Assembly: GCF_900163815.1 (NCBI RefSeq)
Contig: NZ_FUKO01000002.1
Location: 62,001-126,000 of the forward strand
Reading direction: 5' to 3'
Origin: Microbacterium esteraromaticum
GTDB lineage: Bacteria; Actinomycetota; Actinomycetes; Actinomycetales; Microbacteriaceae
Length of the DNA: 64,000 nt
Below, one piece after another: positions 9,340-17,937 of this stretch (within the stretch, counting starts at the first letter, position 1; each line of letters begins with the position of its first letter). Below the pieces are notes generated by a model. That model saw nothing but the letters and a program-made list of their open reading frames with translations, had not been told where the DNA came from and made no database searches. The position numbers and the translations under genes are program-made.

Positions 9340-10422
9340 TCAGGCGATGCACTCGCCCCGTTCGCACCCGGCGCGGGTGTTGCGGGCCGCTTCGGCGAAC
9401 GCGAGCGTGCCCGCGATGGTCTGCTCGAATCTTGCCCATTGCTCGTCGGTGAGTGCGGGGCCGACCTGTTCTGGGTCGTGGTGCAGCCACCACTCAGCGA
9501 GGTCGTCCCAGATCGCGACGAACACGGTCAGCGGGAACGGCACCGGCTCGCCCGGCTCCACGGCCGCTAGTACCGGGCGCTTGGGCTTCCGGCCGGTCTT
9601 CTTCGCGGCCTTGACTCTGGCGAGGGCTGCCTGCGCCAACTCATCCAGCTCCGCCGCCCGCGCTTCACGCTCGGCTTCCCGCACCTCGGCGGCCTCGGCA
9701 CGGGCTTGCTCGCGCAGCTCTGCGGCCTGGGTCGGGTCAGCGGCGATCTGGTCGAGTTCGGCCAGGGACAGTTCGGCGTTGATGCGCAGGTGTGAGGGGT
9801 GGACCTTCCCGCCGGCCTTGATCCGCTCGACTTCCTCCACCGCGCGCTGCCGCACCGTTCCGGGCTGGGACTCGTCAGCGGCGAGGTCTTCGAGGCGACC
9901 GATGCGCTCCAAGGTCTTGTGCGCGTCGCGGCCCGTGACCATGATTGCCGCTTGCGAGCGGGCTTTACCGTGCTCGAACTGCGGCGGTGGAAAATTGCCA
10001 CCACCGTCTCCTTCGCCCTCACCGGCGGCGTGGAACCGGGACGCCTCCTGGCGGCGTAAGGCGTCCTCGGCGAACAGGACCTTGAGTTCGCGGTAGAGGG
10101 CCGCTGCTTCGAGCTGCGTCAGGGGCTTGTGCAGCAGGTTTTCGTCCTGCTCGGCCAAGAGCTGCCCGAGCCGGTCCGAAACACCTGAACGCACCCACAC
10201 ATTGACGCTCTTCCAGCCAAGCAGTTTGATCGCTGCCAGGCGGCGCGCTCCGCAGATCAGGTGACCATCGAGGGTGATCGTGATCGGTTGCAGCAGTCCG
10301 TTGCGGCGGATTGACTCGACCAGCGGGGCCAGGTCGCCGTAGTCCTGCCGGTGCCGGAGGCCGACACCGATGGAGTCCACCGCACGCTCCAGCTCGATGT
10401 GCCCAGCCGGCGGGGTACTCAC
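9340..10422 (-). CDS. ParB/Srx-domain DNA-binding protein
   Basis: A 360-aa ParB-type protein. The N-terminal ParB domain (residues about 10-95) contains ESIRRNGLLQPITI and the GARRLAAIKLLG motif, which is the ParB NTPase/DNA-binding box. It is followed by the ENLLHKPLTQLE region and a helix-turn-helix-like stretch (EHGKARSQAAIMV). The C-terminal third is a long charged helix. In mobile elements such proteins act in partitioning, regulation or replication. The stretch encoding GGGNFPPP is itself a 23-nt palindrome (see separate entry). It overlaps the next gene upstream by 4 bp. Confidence 0.85.
   Translation of the reverse strand: MSTPPAGHIELERAVDSIGVGLRHRQDYGDLAPLVESIRRNGLLQPITITLDGHLICGARRLAAIKLLGWKSVNVWVRSGVSDRLGQLLAEQDENLLHKPLTQLEAAALYRELKVLFAEDALRRQEASRFHAAGEGEGDGGGNFPPPQFEHGKARSQAAIMVTGRDAHKTLERIGRLEDLAADESQPGTVRQRAVEEVERIKAGGKVHPSHLRINAELSLAELDQIAADPTQAAELREQARAEAAEVREAEREARAAELDELAQAALARVKAAKKTGRKPKRPVLAAVEPGEPVPFPLTVFVAIWDDLAEWWLHHDPEQVGPALTDEQWARFEQTIAGTLAFAEAARNTRAGCERGECIA
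9983..10005. repeat. 23-nt palindrome inside the parB-like gene
   Basis: Two 10-nt arms (8 of 10 positions pair) surround a 3-nt centre, AAT. On the minus strand the sequence encodes GGGNFPPP in the parB-like gene, so it is maintained in frame. The geometry (10+3+10, G-rich left arm, C-rich right arm) is the same as that of the nine palindromes at 36089-36441. Confidence 0.6.
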
Positions 10423-11285
10423 AGGCGATCACCCCTGACATCGGGCGCGGCCAGGCCCGCAGTGAGCACGAGGTCGTCATCGCGCAGCAGCGCGCGCAAC
10501 GGTTCGCCGATCAGGAGCCGCACGAGCAGTCCGCGACCGACATTGGTATGTGCGAGCGCAGGGTCGGGATTACCGAGCACGACCCGCAACATCGTCGTCC
10601 AGGACGTGCTCGGCAGGTCGAGGAGGGCGCGGGCCTGACGGTCACGGCGCAGCGTCTCGAACGCCGACGCCCGCGACACCGATTCGGTGAGCCTGCCGGT
10701 GACGTACTCCACCGTGCCCCTCGCGATGTCGGGTGCCCAGCCGAGCAGGCAGAAAAACGCGATCGTGTCCTCCACAGCCGAGGCGACATTCATCGTCCGC
10801 TCCAGCAACAACTCGTCATCCTCGCCGGGGGCATCAGACTGGTCGTCCGCGAAGGGGTCGATGCGGAAAGCGGGATGATAGTCGGGCAGCGGGTTCTCCC
10901 GGTCACTGAACCGCTCCGCGTCATGGAACACCGAATACCTCGGGCGGCGGGCCTGGTGCACCGAGCACAGCAGCCCGTTGCCGCGCTCCTCGCCGATGCA
11001 CGTCACCTGTACCGCACGAGTAACAACGGCCCAGGGGTCGTCGGCGCGACGCGTGGCGGCACCGCGCATCGCCTCGAATGCCGCCGACGCGGCTTCCCAA
11101 GGGTCCAGCCCGTGCTTGCGTGCGAGCGCGGCGTACTTCTCGGCCGCGTGCCGCATCAGCGCGGCCGCCTCCGGGTCGTCCCGCCACGCACCTCGGCCGG
11201 CCTCATGCAGCCTGGTGAGGAGGCTGCGCAGCGCCTCCGAGTCCTCGAAACGATCCCGCTGCTCGCGGGAGCTTGACTGTGTCAT
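10419..11285 (-). CDS. Conserved mobile-element protein, unknown function
   Basis: A 288-aa soluble protein starting MTQSSSREQRDRFEDSEAL. The start is supported by an AGGAGG ribosome binding site six bases upstream. It is mostly helical. A segment about the DPWEAASAAFEAMRGAATR region (residues 60-90) resembles helices of replication-associated proteins, but I see no catalytic motif and do not assign a function. It is coupled by overlap to the parB-like gene downstream, which suggests a joint role in maintenance or replication control of the ICE. Confidence 0.7.
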   Translation of the reverse strand: MTQSSSREQRDRFEDSEALRSLLTRLHEAGRGAWRDDPEAAALMRHAAEKYAALARKHGLDPWEAASAAFEAMRGAATRRADDPWAVVTRAVQVTCIGEERGNGLLCSVHQARRPRYSVFHDAERFSDRENPLPDYHPAFRIDPFADDQSDAPGEDDELLLERTMNVASAVEDTIAFFCLLGWAPDIARGTVEYVTGRLTESVSRASAFETLRRDRQARALLDLPSTSWTTMLRVVLGNPDPALAHTNVGRGLLVRLLIGEPLRALLRDDDLVLTAGLAAPDVRGDRL

Positions 11286-11367
11286 TTCGGCACCTCCTGA
11301 ACAGCAGGTGCGCACACGTTCCCCAGACACAGTGCTTGCCAGTGGATGAGCGACGCGCATGGCTACC

Positions 11368-11814
11368 TCACCCCAACCCGATCCCGGACCGCGATACCCA
11401 CGAGAACTGTTCCCTGGTGCCGCGCCCGAACGCCGACACCGGCGGCAGCTTCCGTGCCCGCTCGCTCATCACGCGACCCCCCGAACGCGCGGCCGTGCGG
11501 GTGCCTTGATACGCCTGGCCGGGTACACGTCGCGCGCGGCGAGCGAGCTCTGACTGGAAGTCGATGCCGCGCCCGGCAACGCGTCCCATCCGCGAGGCCA
11601 GCAGGTCGGTGGGTCGCACCCACTCCGCCCCCGGCCGTCGCATCCCCGCCCTCGCCGGGTCGGTCGTCTTCTTCGACAGTGACGGGTCGCCGTGGCGGGC
11701 AAGCTCGGACGCCTCCCCGTCACCGGCCCGGCGAGCCTCGTCGGGTGCCTCGGACTTCTCAGGGCGGGATGCGGGGTGCTCCCGGAGCCGGATGGTGTGC
11801 TGTTCGTCGTTCAT
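11368..11814 (-). CDS. Small basic protein, unknown function
   Basis: A 148-aa Arg-rich, probably disordered protein starting MNDEQHTIRLREHPASRPEK, preceded by a strong GGAGGAGA ribosome binding site. It overlaps the upstream DUF2637 gene by 4 bp. No domain is recognisable. The high positive charge would suit DNA contact (for example a relaxosome accessory), but nothing specific supports that. Confidence 0.55.
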   Translation of the reverse strand: MNDEQHTIRLREHPASRPEKSEAPDEARRAGDGEASELARHGDPSLSKKTTDPARAGMRRPGAEWVRPTDLLASRMGRVAGRGIDFQSELARRARRVPGQAYQGTRTAARSGGRVMSERARKLPPVSAFGRGTREQFSWVSRSGIGLG

Positions 11815-12434
11815 GGCGTCTCCTCCGCGTCAAGGCCGGTCAGGATGGGACGAGCGAACCAACGGCCCACCGTGGATGGATGCACCCCGAGGTGGCGGGC
11901 GATCTGCTTGTTCGACCACCCCTCTTCCTCCCGCAGCAGCACCGCTACCTCACGACCAGTGGGCACCGGAGCGACTGCCGGCTCCGCGTTCCGCTCGGAT
12001 GGCCGCTCGGGGATGGGTGTCGGGAGGGGCCGGGTGAGGATGACCGTGAGGTGCGTGATCGCCAACAGCACCAGCGGCGGCACTGCCGCCACCGACGCCG
12101 CCAGCACCGCTGGCACATCGGCGTCCGCGGCGACGACGGCGTGGATCGCGTTCGCCGTCACCGATACCACCGCCCCAGCCGCCAGTAGCACCCACGGATA
12201 CCACGCAGAGGGTTGCCCAGCAAGAGCCACGACGGCGACAGTCGCGACGACGATGATGCCATCCACGATCAACGGCCACGCCCACGCCTGCCCAGCATCC
12301 ACGCCGGATCGGCGGGCAAGGTCGGCCAGCGCCGTGAACGAGAGCCAGAACGCGCCGGCAGCGATGAACACCGTTCCGGCCACCGCCGTCGCCACCGCGA
12401 TCCGACCGCCTCTGCGGCGCTGCACCGGGTTCAC
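11811..12434 (-). CDS. DUF2637 membrane protein with C-terminal helix-turn-helix
   Basis: A 207-aa protein. Four hydrophobic helices span about residues 12-125, in the pattern of DUF2637 proteins common on actinobacterial plasmids (Spd-like spread proteins). After a Pro-rich linker, residues 160-200 (EEGWSNKQIARHLGVHPSTV) form a clear helix-turn-helix. The combination of membrane domain and DNA-binding tail points to a role in intramycelial or membrane-associated DNA handling; the exact function is unknown. It overlaps both neighbours by 4 bp. Confidence 0.8.
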   Translation of the reverse strand: MNPVQRRRGGRIAVATAVAGTVFIAAGAFWLSFTALADLARRSGVDAGQAWAWPLIVDGIIVVATVAVVALAGQPSAWYPWVLLAAGAVVSVTANAIHAVVAADADVPAVLAASVAAVPPLVLLAITHLTVILTRPLPTPIPERPSERNAEPAVAPVPTGREVAVLLREEEGWSNKQIARHLGVHPSTVGRWFARPILTGLDAEETP

Positions 12435-13324
12435 GAGAGCACCCGACTATCGAGGCTCACCGCACGCCGCGGAGGGTCGCTCTGCCCGCTGGGCTGTCCG
12501 GCCGGGTGGACGTGGGTAGCGCGGTAAGCGGAGCGGATCGTGGTCGTGACCTCGCGCGGCGACAGGCCCGAGTGCTCGGCGGCTGGCGCGAGAGCGTCCA
12601 CCATGTCCGGCAGGGACAGGCCGGCCTCGGCGAGGCGGCACGATGCCCAGAACAGGCCCCGGTTGCGTTCGCCCTCGCCGCGCTGCGCGACCCATGCTGC
12701 CAACCGCCCCGCATCTCTCGGCACCGGCCCGGCACGACGTGTCTGTCGTGGTTCGGGGCGAGGGTCCAGGAAGTCCCGCAACGCGCCCGCATCCACCGGC
12801 CCAGGTATCGCCTGCGTGCCGTCGATCAACGCATAGGACACGCGCCGATCACCAGTAGCGACCACGGAGGGCGGGACGATGATGTATCCGCCCTCGCCCC
12901 GGAAATCCACCCGCGCCCGCGCCGCCTGCCACGACGACTGCGGCCGGTCGGGATCGACCGGATAGTAGGCGTGCATCCCACCCGACGGAGTCCGCACCAA
13001 CGCCACCCATCCATCCGCCAGACCGGCGCGGCGGGCACGCCCGAACGCACCGAACCCGTGCCCATCGGCCTTCCGGTCGACATCGACGACATCCATCCCA
13101 GATGCACTGCCCGTGGGCACGCCGATGTTCGCTGCTGGCCATCTTCGCCACCACGCTGTGACTTGCGCCAGCTCGGTGGTCGCGTCGTGGAACCCATGCT
13201 CGACCAGGGGCCGTTTACCGCCCGGCACGCACGGGAACACCGGCACCCCGGCCTCCGCGAACCGTGCCGCCGCCATCGCTGGCAGGAGGCCGACAACCTC
13301 AGCGAACAACTCTGCGGGCCTCAT
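12431..13324 (-). CDS. Bifunctional DNA primase/polymerase (Prim-Pol domain)
   Basis: A 297-aa protein of the archaeo-eukaryotic primase superfamily as found on plasmids and ICEs. Residues about 15-190 form the Prim-Pol domain: FPCVPGGKRPL near the N-terminus, the catalytic acidic motif GMDVVDVD, then RTPSGGMHAYY and a DFRGEGGYIIVPPS segment. The C-terminal about 90 residues are helical, like the primase C-terminal helical region. It probably primes synthesis on transferred single-stranded DNA. The start is either GTG at 13327 or ATG at 13324; both overlap the stop of the ArdC-like gene, consistent with coupled translation. Confidence 0.85.
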   Translation of the reverse strand: MRPAELFAEVVGLLPAMAAARFAEAGVPVFPCVPGGKRPLVEHGFHDATTELAQVTAWWRRWPAANIGVPTGSASGMDVVDVDRKADGHGFGAFGRARRAGLADGWVALVRTPSGGMHAYYPVDPDRPQSSWQAARARVDFRGEGGYIIVPPSVVATGDRRVSYALIDGTQAIPGPVDAGALRDFLDPRPEPRQTRRAGPVPRDAGRLAAWVAQRGEGERNRGLFWASCRLAEAGLSLPDMVDALAPAAEHSGLSPREVTTTIRSAYRATHVHPAGQPSGQSDPPRRAVSLDSRVLS

Positions 13325-14409
13325 CACAGGCTCCTCACCGCGGCATCCGCCACCCGCGACACCGGCGGCGGCTCCAACCGCGGCGCCGGTGTGTGCTCTG
13401 CTCGCGGCGTACGCTCGGCTCTGGCTGTTTCGCGGGTGAGCCCGGGCGGGTCACCGCTGCCGATCTGTGACGTGGGCAGCCCGTCGAGGATTGTCCCGGC
13501 AGCCTTGCGGACTCGCTCTCCGGTGGCCTGCACCACCTCGGCGGGGTCTTTGTCCTTGACCGTGCCGGCCCAGCCTGAGACGTAAGGGATCGTGTAAGCG
13601 CTGGTGTCCATACCGTGCGCAGCGCCGATCATCAACGCCACCGACTCCGCCTCAACCTCACCGATCCCGCGATGCCCGGTCGCCTCCGGGTTATCCGGCC
13701 CATGCAGCCTCACATGCGCCAGCTCGTGCGCAAGGGTCTTCACCTGCGCCGCGTCGTCCATGTTCGTGCGCACCGCGACCGTCCGGGCCTCATAGTCAGT
13801 GAGGCCATTCGCGCCACGGATCATGCCCTCGTGCTCCACCCGCAGCACCGCAAACCCCTCAGCCTCCACCAGCCCTGCCAGGCCGTCCCACAACCCCGCC
13901 GGGGCTTCGCCTTCCAGCAGGACCGGAGACGGCTGCTCCGGGATCGGGTCGCCTGCAGTCTGGGAAAGGTCCCAGACATAGGCCGGCTTCGCACCAACCA
14001 TCCGAGAACGCACCGCCTCACCAGGCTTCGGCTTCTCGTTCCGGCCGAGTCGCCGCCACGAGGCTGCGTCCTGCGGGGTCGAGGACGCGAACCGGCCCGT
14101 AACCGGGGCGAAGATCATGTATCCCGGCTGGCCCTTCTCGACCTGACGGCCCAAGGTCTGCCATTGCTTGTACCCAGCGACATACGACGGCTCCGGCGGC
14201 TCCACGCGCCCCTGCTCGAAAGCGTCAAGATGCTGCGCCCAGATCAGCAGCGTGTTCCCGAAACTGCGGGACCGGAACCTGGCCGCGAACTCCAAGGCAC
14301 GCCGCCAGTCGTCCCCGGACGAGAGCTGACCAACCGCCGCCGCCAGCCGCTCATGCAGCGCGTCGAGCTTCGCATCCCGCGCCGCTCTCTGTTCCTCGGC
14401 CATCGCCAT
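13324..14409 (-). CDS. ArdC-like antirestriction protein (ssDNA-binding plus zincin)
   Basis: A 361-aa protein. Residues about 1-110 match the N-terminal ArdC single-stranded DNA-binding domain (SFGNTLLIWAQ and the SYVAGYKQWQTLGRQVEKG region). The central region has a metallopeptidase motif TLAHELAHVRLH (HExxH-type) followed by an EVEAESVALMIG helix. The tail is low complexity. ArdC-type proteins protect incoming conjugative DNA from restriction. The ATG at 14409 is six bases after a GGAGG. It is the first gene of the long minus-strand transfer operon, so the operon promoter is likely in 14410-14634. Confidence 0.85.
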   Translation of the reverse strand: MAMAEEQRAARDAKLDALHERLAAAVGQLSSGDDWRRALEFAARFRSRSFGNTLLIWAQHLDAFEQGRVEPPEPSYVAGYKQWQTLGRQVEKGQPGYMIFAPVTGRFASSTPQDAASWRRLGRNEKPKPGEAVRSRMVGAKPAYVWDLSQTAGDPIPEQPSPVLLEGEAPAGLWDGLAGLVEAEGFAVLRVEHEGMIRGANGLTDYEARTVAVRTNMDDAAQVKTLAHELAHVRLHGPDNPEATGHRGIGEVEAESVALMIGAAHGMDTSAYTIPYVSGWAGTVKDKDPAEVVQATGERVRKAAGTILDGLPTSQIGSGDPPGLTRETARAERTPRAEHTPAPRLEPPPVSRVADAAVRSL

Positions 14410-14634
14410 CACGTCCTCCTCCCGGCACGTCACACCGCACACGGCGGGTGACCCCTGCGACCAGAAGGTGCGCCAAGAGAAACAGCGAGGAATCGAGACG
14501 GACGACGGACAAGAGCGGGCGACCGCCAGGTACATCACTGAACCCGACGTAGTCCGCCTCGGTCTATCTCACAAACAACGCCCCCGGTGATCCAAGCACC
14601 GGATCATGACCGTTTCACCCGCCATGATGCGCGT

Positions 14635-15582
14635 TTACTCCGGGTGCGTCGCGAGTGGCGTGTCGCGACTGATCCGTCGATACTCGCTCGGAGAGACCCC
14701 GACACTACGGCGGAATTGACGGGCGGCGAAATCAGGATCGTTCCAACCGACCGAGGTGGCGATGGCCGCAATCGGGTCGACTGTCGTTCGCAGGAGGTCA
14801 GCCATCCGTTCGACCCGAAGCATCGTCAGATATGCAATTGGGGATTTGCCATACGCCTCTACGAACAATCGTCGCACCTGCGACAAGGACAAATGCACTG
14901 CGTCGGCCAGGTCGGTGATAGTCCAGCGCCGATCCAGTTTGTCCCGGAGCATTCTGGCAGCGTCACGTGCCTCACAACGCAAGGGTCGGAACTGTCGATG
15001 TCGCGGCTGCGAAGGAATGCCAGTGCTGCGTTGAGTTGAGCTGGTGCGTTCGCCCGTCATCGTCAGAAACGGCACAACAACATCAAGTACGGCAAAAAGC
15101 ATCGCCTGGGCACGATAGAACCGCTCCGGGGCCAGTCCGTCGAGACTCAGCGCCGTGAGTTCGTCCAGCCACGGCATGAGGAGACCAGCCCTGTCCTCAC
15201 CGATGTGGACGATTTGCGCGGGCTCCGCATAATGCACATCGAGGAAGGCGCTGGCGTCAAAACGGTCGTTGAACTGTGCTGCATACTGCCAGAACACCTG
15301 ATCGATTACATAGTCCCGATCCAAATACAGCGTCGTCGTGGTGATCCACCCTTCCGGCTCGGCGCCACACAGGGTGTTTGCGGCGAGCACGATGACATCG
15401 CCCACATTGACATGACAGCAGCCGAATTCGCTGAATAGCTGTGCACCACCGGCACGGACAACGATGAACTTGACACAGTCGAATGCAATGGGAGCAATCG
15501 GTGCGTGACTGCTTTGCGTTCGAGCAACGATTGGTGAGTACGCTGCTGGCGCTGAACGAGGTTCAAAGGACGGGAGAGCCAT
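14635..15582 (-). CDS. AraC-family transcriptional regulator (ICE cassette)
   Basis: A 315-aa regulator with an N-terminal cupin-like sensor region (about residues 40-180) and two C-terminal helix-turn-helix motifs in the AraC form: DLADAVHLSLSQVRRLFVEA and the AIATSVGWNDPDFAARQF segment ending GVSPSEYRR. It is 84 bp downstream of the ABC permease gene on the same strand and has a counterpart of the same position and orientation in the inserted element (27361-28218), though these two are less alike than the transporter genes. It probably controls the cassette or a linked response to a membrane-active compound. Confidence 0.85.
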   Translation of the reverse strand: MALPSFEPRSAPAAYSPIVARTQSSHAPIAPIAFDCVKFIVVRAGGAQLFSEFGCCHVNVGDVIVLAANTLCGAEPEGWITTTTLYLDRDYVIDQVFWQYAAQFNDRFDASAFLDVHYAEPAQIVHIGEDRAGLLMPWLDELTALSLDGLAPERFYRAQAMLFAVLDVVVPFLTMTGERTSSTQRSTGIPSQPRHRQFRPLRCEARDAARMLRDKLDRRWTITDLADAVHLSLSQVRRLFVEAYGKSPIAYLTMLRVERMADLLRTTVDPIAAIATSVGWNDPDFAARQFRRSVGVSPSEYRRISRDTPLATHPE

Positions 15583-15666
15583 CTATGCCTCACCGTCCGC
15601 CGGCCTGAGCAGGGCTCCTCCCCGCTCCTCTGGCTCGTGTCTGGTTGTAACGCATGGCGGCTCGCC

Positions 15667-17064
15667 CTACAGCGCCGAAACTGTGTCGCGCGGGTTTCCT
15701 CTGATGGCGGTGAATGCTGGCACGAAGAGGACGACGAGGAGGGCTGCGACGCCGATCCCCGCGAGGATCAACATTTGCCGGAGGTCGATGAGCGGGATTG
15801 CGGGGAGCCCCATCGCGGTGAGTAGCGCCGCTGCTGTGAGGACGCTGGCATAGGCGACAGCGAAACCGAGTCCGATTGCGGTGATGCTATAGCTGATCGC
15901 CTCGGCGAGTGCGATTCCGACGATGGTTTGCGGTGTTGCGCCTGCAGTGCGGATGAGCGCGTATTGCCGTGTGCGGGATCGGGTGGTGAGCAGGATGCTG
16001 GCGACGCTGCCGGTGACTGCGATGAGTGCTGCGGGGGTAAGCATGACGTAGGTGTCGATAGTGTTCAGTTCGCCGCCGAAGCCGGCCGCGAGGAGCGCGT
16101 TCTGCCATGTGGCGATAATCCCGAACAGGATGCCGTACAGAGCGATTCCGATGCTGATGGGCATCACCGCCGTCGACGCTTGTCTCGGGTGCTCGATAGC
16201 GGCATGTCGGGCGATGAACCAGGCCGGAGCAACGCGGGACGGCACGATCGCTGTCCAGACGCGTATCAGTGCCGGAACAACGATCGGTGAGAGCGCACCG
16301 ATCGTTGCGATCATCATGATCCCCAAGGTGAGTGCCAGCGTTGCAGCAGCGGATTCGACGCCGGAGTCACCGCCGAGTGTCTGTGTAGCTAGGACTGTGA
16401 CGATCAGCTGCTGGATGAGCGCGAAGATCAGCAGACCCGCGATGATCCATCGTGAGACCGGCATCGTCTTGGTGCGCTCAGTCGTATCGCGAACTGCGTG
16501 AACGGCAGGAATCCGCGCCGCGCGCCTGGCTGGCATGAAGCTGGCGAGGTAGCAGACGAGGGTGGAACCAGCGAGGGCAACCAGCGCAGCTGTCGGCGTG
16601 CTATCGACAGGGATGGTGTAGTCACCTCGAGTCACCATGCGCACAAGCAGGTCGACGGCGGGTTGACGCAGTGGTGTGGCAATCGCTATTCCCGCGGCCG
16701 TTCCAATCGTGTTCACGACGAGAACCTGCACGGTGATGCCAGCGCGAACTTGCCGCGGTGTCGCTCCAGCGAGCCGCCATCGGGCGATTCTGGTGGAGAA
16801 GGCTGCGATGGTTGCAGCACTGGTCGATCCGAGCACGGCGATCGCGGGGATCGCGGTGGAAACGTAGACGACATAGCTGCCGGCTCGTGCTTCATCGACC
16901 GTCGAGCCGAAGCTCTCGATGAGTTCTGCCCCAGACGTTGTGCCGAGCGTCCACCAGTAAACGGCCGCGAGATAGACGAACGCGGAAGCGACGCTGGCGA
17001 CGAGCAACGGTCCGATCCACACCCGTACGTCGGTGCGAAGCTCAGCGAAGGCGAGGCGGATCAC
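15667..17064 (-). CDS. FtsX/MacB-type ABC transporter permease (ICE cassette)
   Basis: A 465-aa membrane protein with an N-terminal helix (about residues 15-35) and repeated blocks of hydrophobic helices around residues 80-190, 205-260 and 300-460, the arrangement of FtsX-like permeases of the MacB/LolE/BceB superfamily. It begins with GTG overlapping the stop of the ATPase gene, so the two form an ATPase-permease unit. Such pairs next to a two-component system usually export or sense peptide antibiotics; the substrate is not readable from sequence. It is nearly identical in layout to the permease at 25887-27278. Confidence 0.9.
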   Translation of the reverse strand: MIRLAFAELRTDVRVWIGPLLVASVASAFVYLAAVYWWTLGTTSGAELIESFGSTVDEARAGSYVVYVSTAIPAIAVLGSTSAATIAAFSTRIARWRLAGATPRQVRAGITVQVLVVNTIGTAAGIAIATPLRQPAVDLLVRMVTRGDYTIPVDSTPTAALVALAGSTLVCYLASFMPARRAARIPAVHAVRDTTERTKTMPVSRWIIAGLLIFALIQQLIVTVLATQTLGGDSGVESAAATLALTLGIMMIATIGALSPIVVPALIRVWTAIVPSRVAPAWFIARHAAIEHPRQASTAVMPISIGIALYGILFGIIATWQNALLAAGFGGELNTIDTYVMLTPAALIAVTGSVASILLTTRSRTRQYALIRTAGATPQTIVGIALAEAISYSITAIGLGFAVAYASVLTAAALLTAMGLPAIPLIDLRQMLILAGIGVAALLVVLFVPAFTAIRGNPRDTVSAL

Positions 17065-17807
17065 GCGGCGCTCCCTTCCATCGTCTGGAGGATCTGAGCG
17101 CTGGTTGCGCCCGTCAGAGTGTGGGTAACGACGCCGTCACGCATCACTAGTACGTGGTCTGCGAGGCTTGCGGCGTCGAGGTCGTGAGTGACCATGACTA
17201 CGGTGCGGCCCTCGCTGGCGTGCTCCCGGAGCTTCCCGAGTACCAGCCGGGAGGATGCGCTGTCCAGTGCCCCAGTGGGCTCATCGGCGAACACGAGCTC
17301 CGGTGCGTTTGCCATCACCCTCGCCAGGGCGACCCGTTGCTGCTCACCGTTCGACAGCTGATTCACGCTCGCCCGCGTGCGCTCAGACAGTCCGAGACTG
17401 TTGAGAACGACATCCGCGTGATCCAAGTCTGCGCGCTGACCGGCAAGCCGTTTCGGAAGCACGACGTTCTCCCTGGCATTCAGCGCCGAGACAAGGTTGT
17501 ACGACTGGAACACGAACCCCACCCGGTCTCGGTAAAGGCGAGCCAGAGCGCCGGATCGAAGTCGCCCAAGATCGCTGCCGAGCAGCTGCACGCTCCCAGC
17601 GGTCACCGGGTCGAGACCAGCGAGACAGAACAGCAGTGTGGACTTCCCGCATCCAGAGGGTCCGACGATCGACATCATGGTGCCGCGTGGCACCGTGAAG
17701 CTGACACCGCGCAGCACCGGGACGAGGGGCATACCCCGACTGCCGCCGAACGACTTCTCTACCGCGTTCGCGACCACTGCTGGTGTTGACCCCTGAGACT
17801 CATGCAT
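17061..17807 (-). CDS. ABC transporter ATP-binding protein (ICE cassette)
   Basis: A 248-aa ATPase with all expected motifs: Walker A GPSGCGKSTLL, Q-loop FQSYNLV, signature LSNGEQQRVALARV (LSNGE in place of LSGGQ), Walker B ELVFADEPTGALD and the H-loop MVTHDLD. This belongs to the MacB/LolD-type subfamily that partners FtsX-like permeases. The start codon is about 130 bp from the divergent kinase gene; the space between them holds a conserved block shared with the second cassette. Confidence 0.95.
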   Translation of the reverse strand: MHESQGSTPAVVANAVEKSFGGSRGMPLVPVLRGVSFTVPRGTMMSIVGPSGCGKSTLLFCLAGLDPVTAGSVQLLGSDLGRLRSGALARLYRDRVGFVFQSYNLVSALNARENVVLPKRLAGQRADLDHADVVLNSLGLSERTRASVNQLSNGEQQRVALARVMANAPELVFADEPTGALDSASSRLVLGKLREHASEGRTVVMVTHDLDAASLADHVLVMRDGVVTHTLTGATSAQILQTMEGSAA

Positions 17808-17862
17808 AAATCAAGGCTCTCGGGAGCACCGCGCACCGAGCGAGACCGGTTCCCATCGACCC

Positions 17863-17906
17863 CGTGAGGGAAACCCATCACCTTTTTCTCAGGGAACCCC
17901 CGAGGT
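17863..17906. promoter_or_regulatory. Conserved operator-like block between divergent ABC and kinase genes (copy A)
   Basis: The block gtgagggaaacccatca, then a T-rich gap, then a tctc-gggaacccccga segment. The same block, in opposite orientation, is in the equivalent spacer of the second cassette (25050-25092), although the sequence around it differs. Short inverted triplets (ggg-aaa-ccc) are present. It is a candidate binding site for the paralogous NarL-type regulators or a shared divergent promoter. Confidence 0.5.
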
Positions 17907-17937
17907 GCGCCCGCGCATCGAACGAGACAATAGAAAG

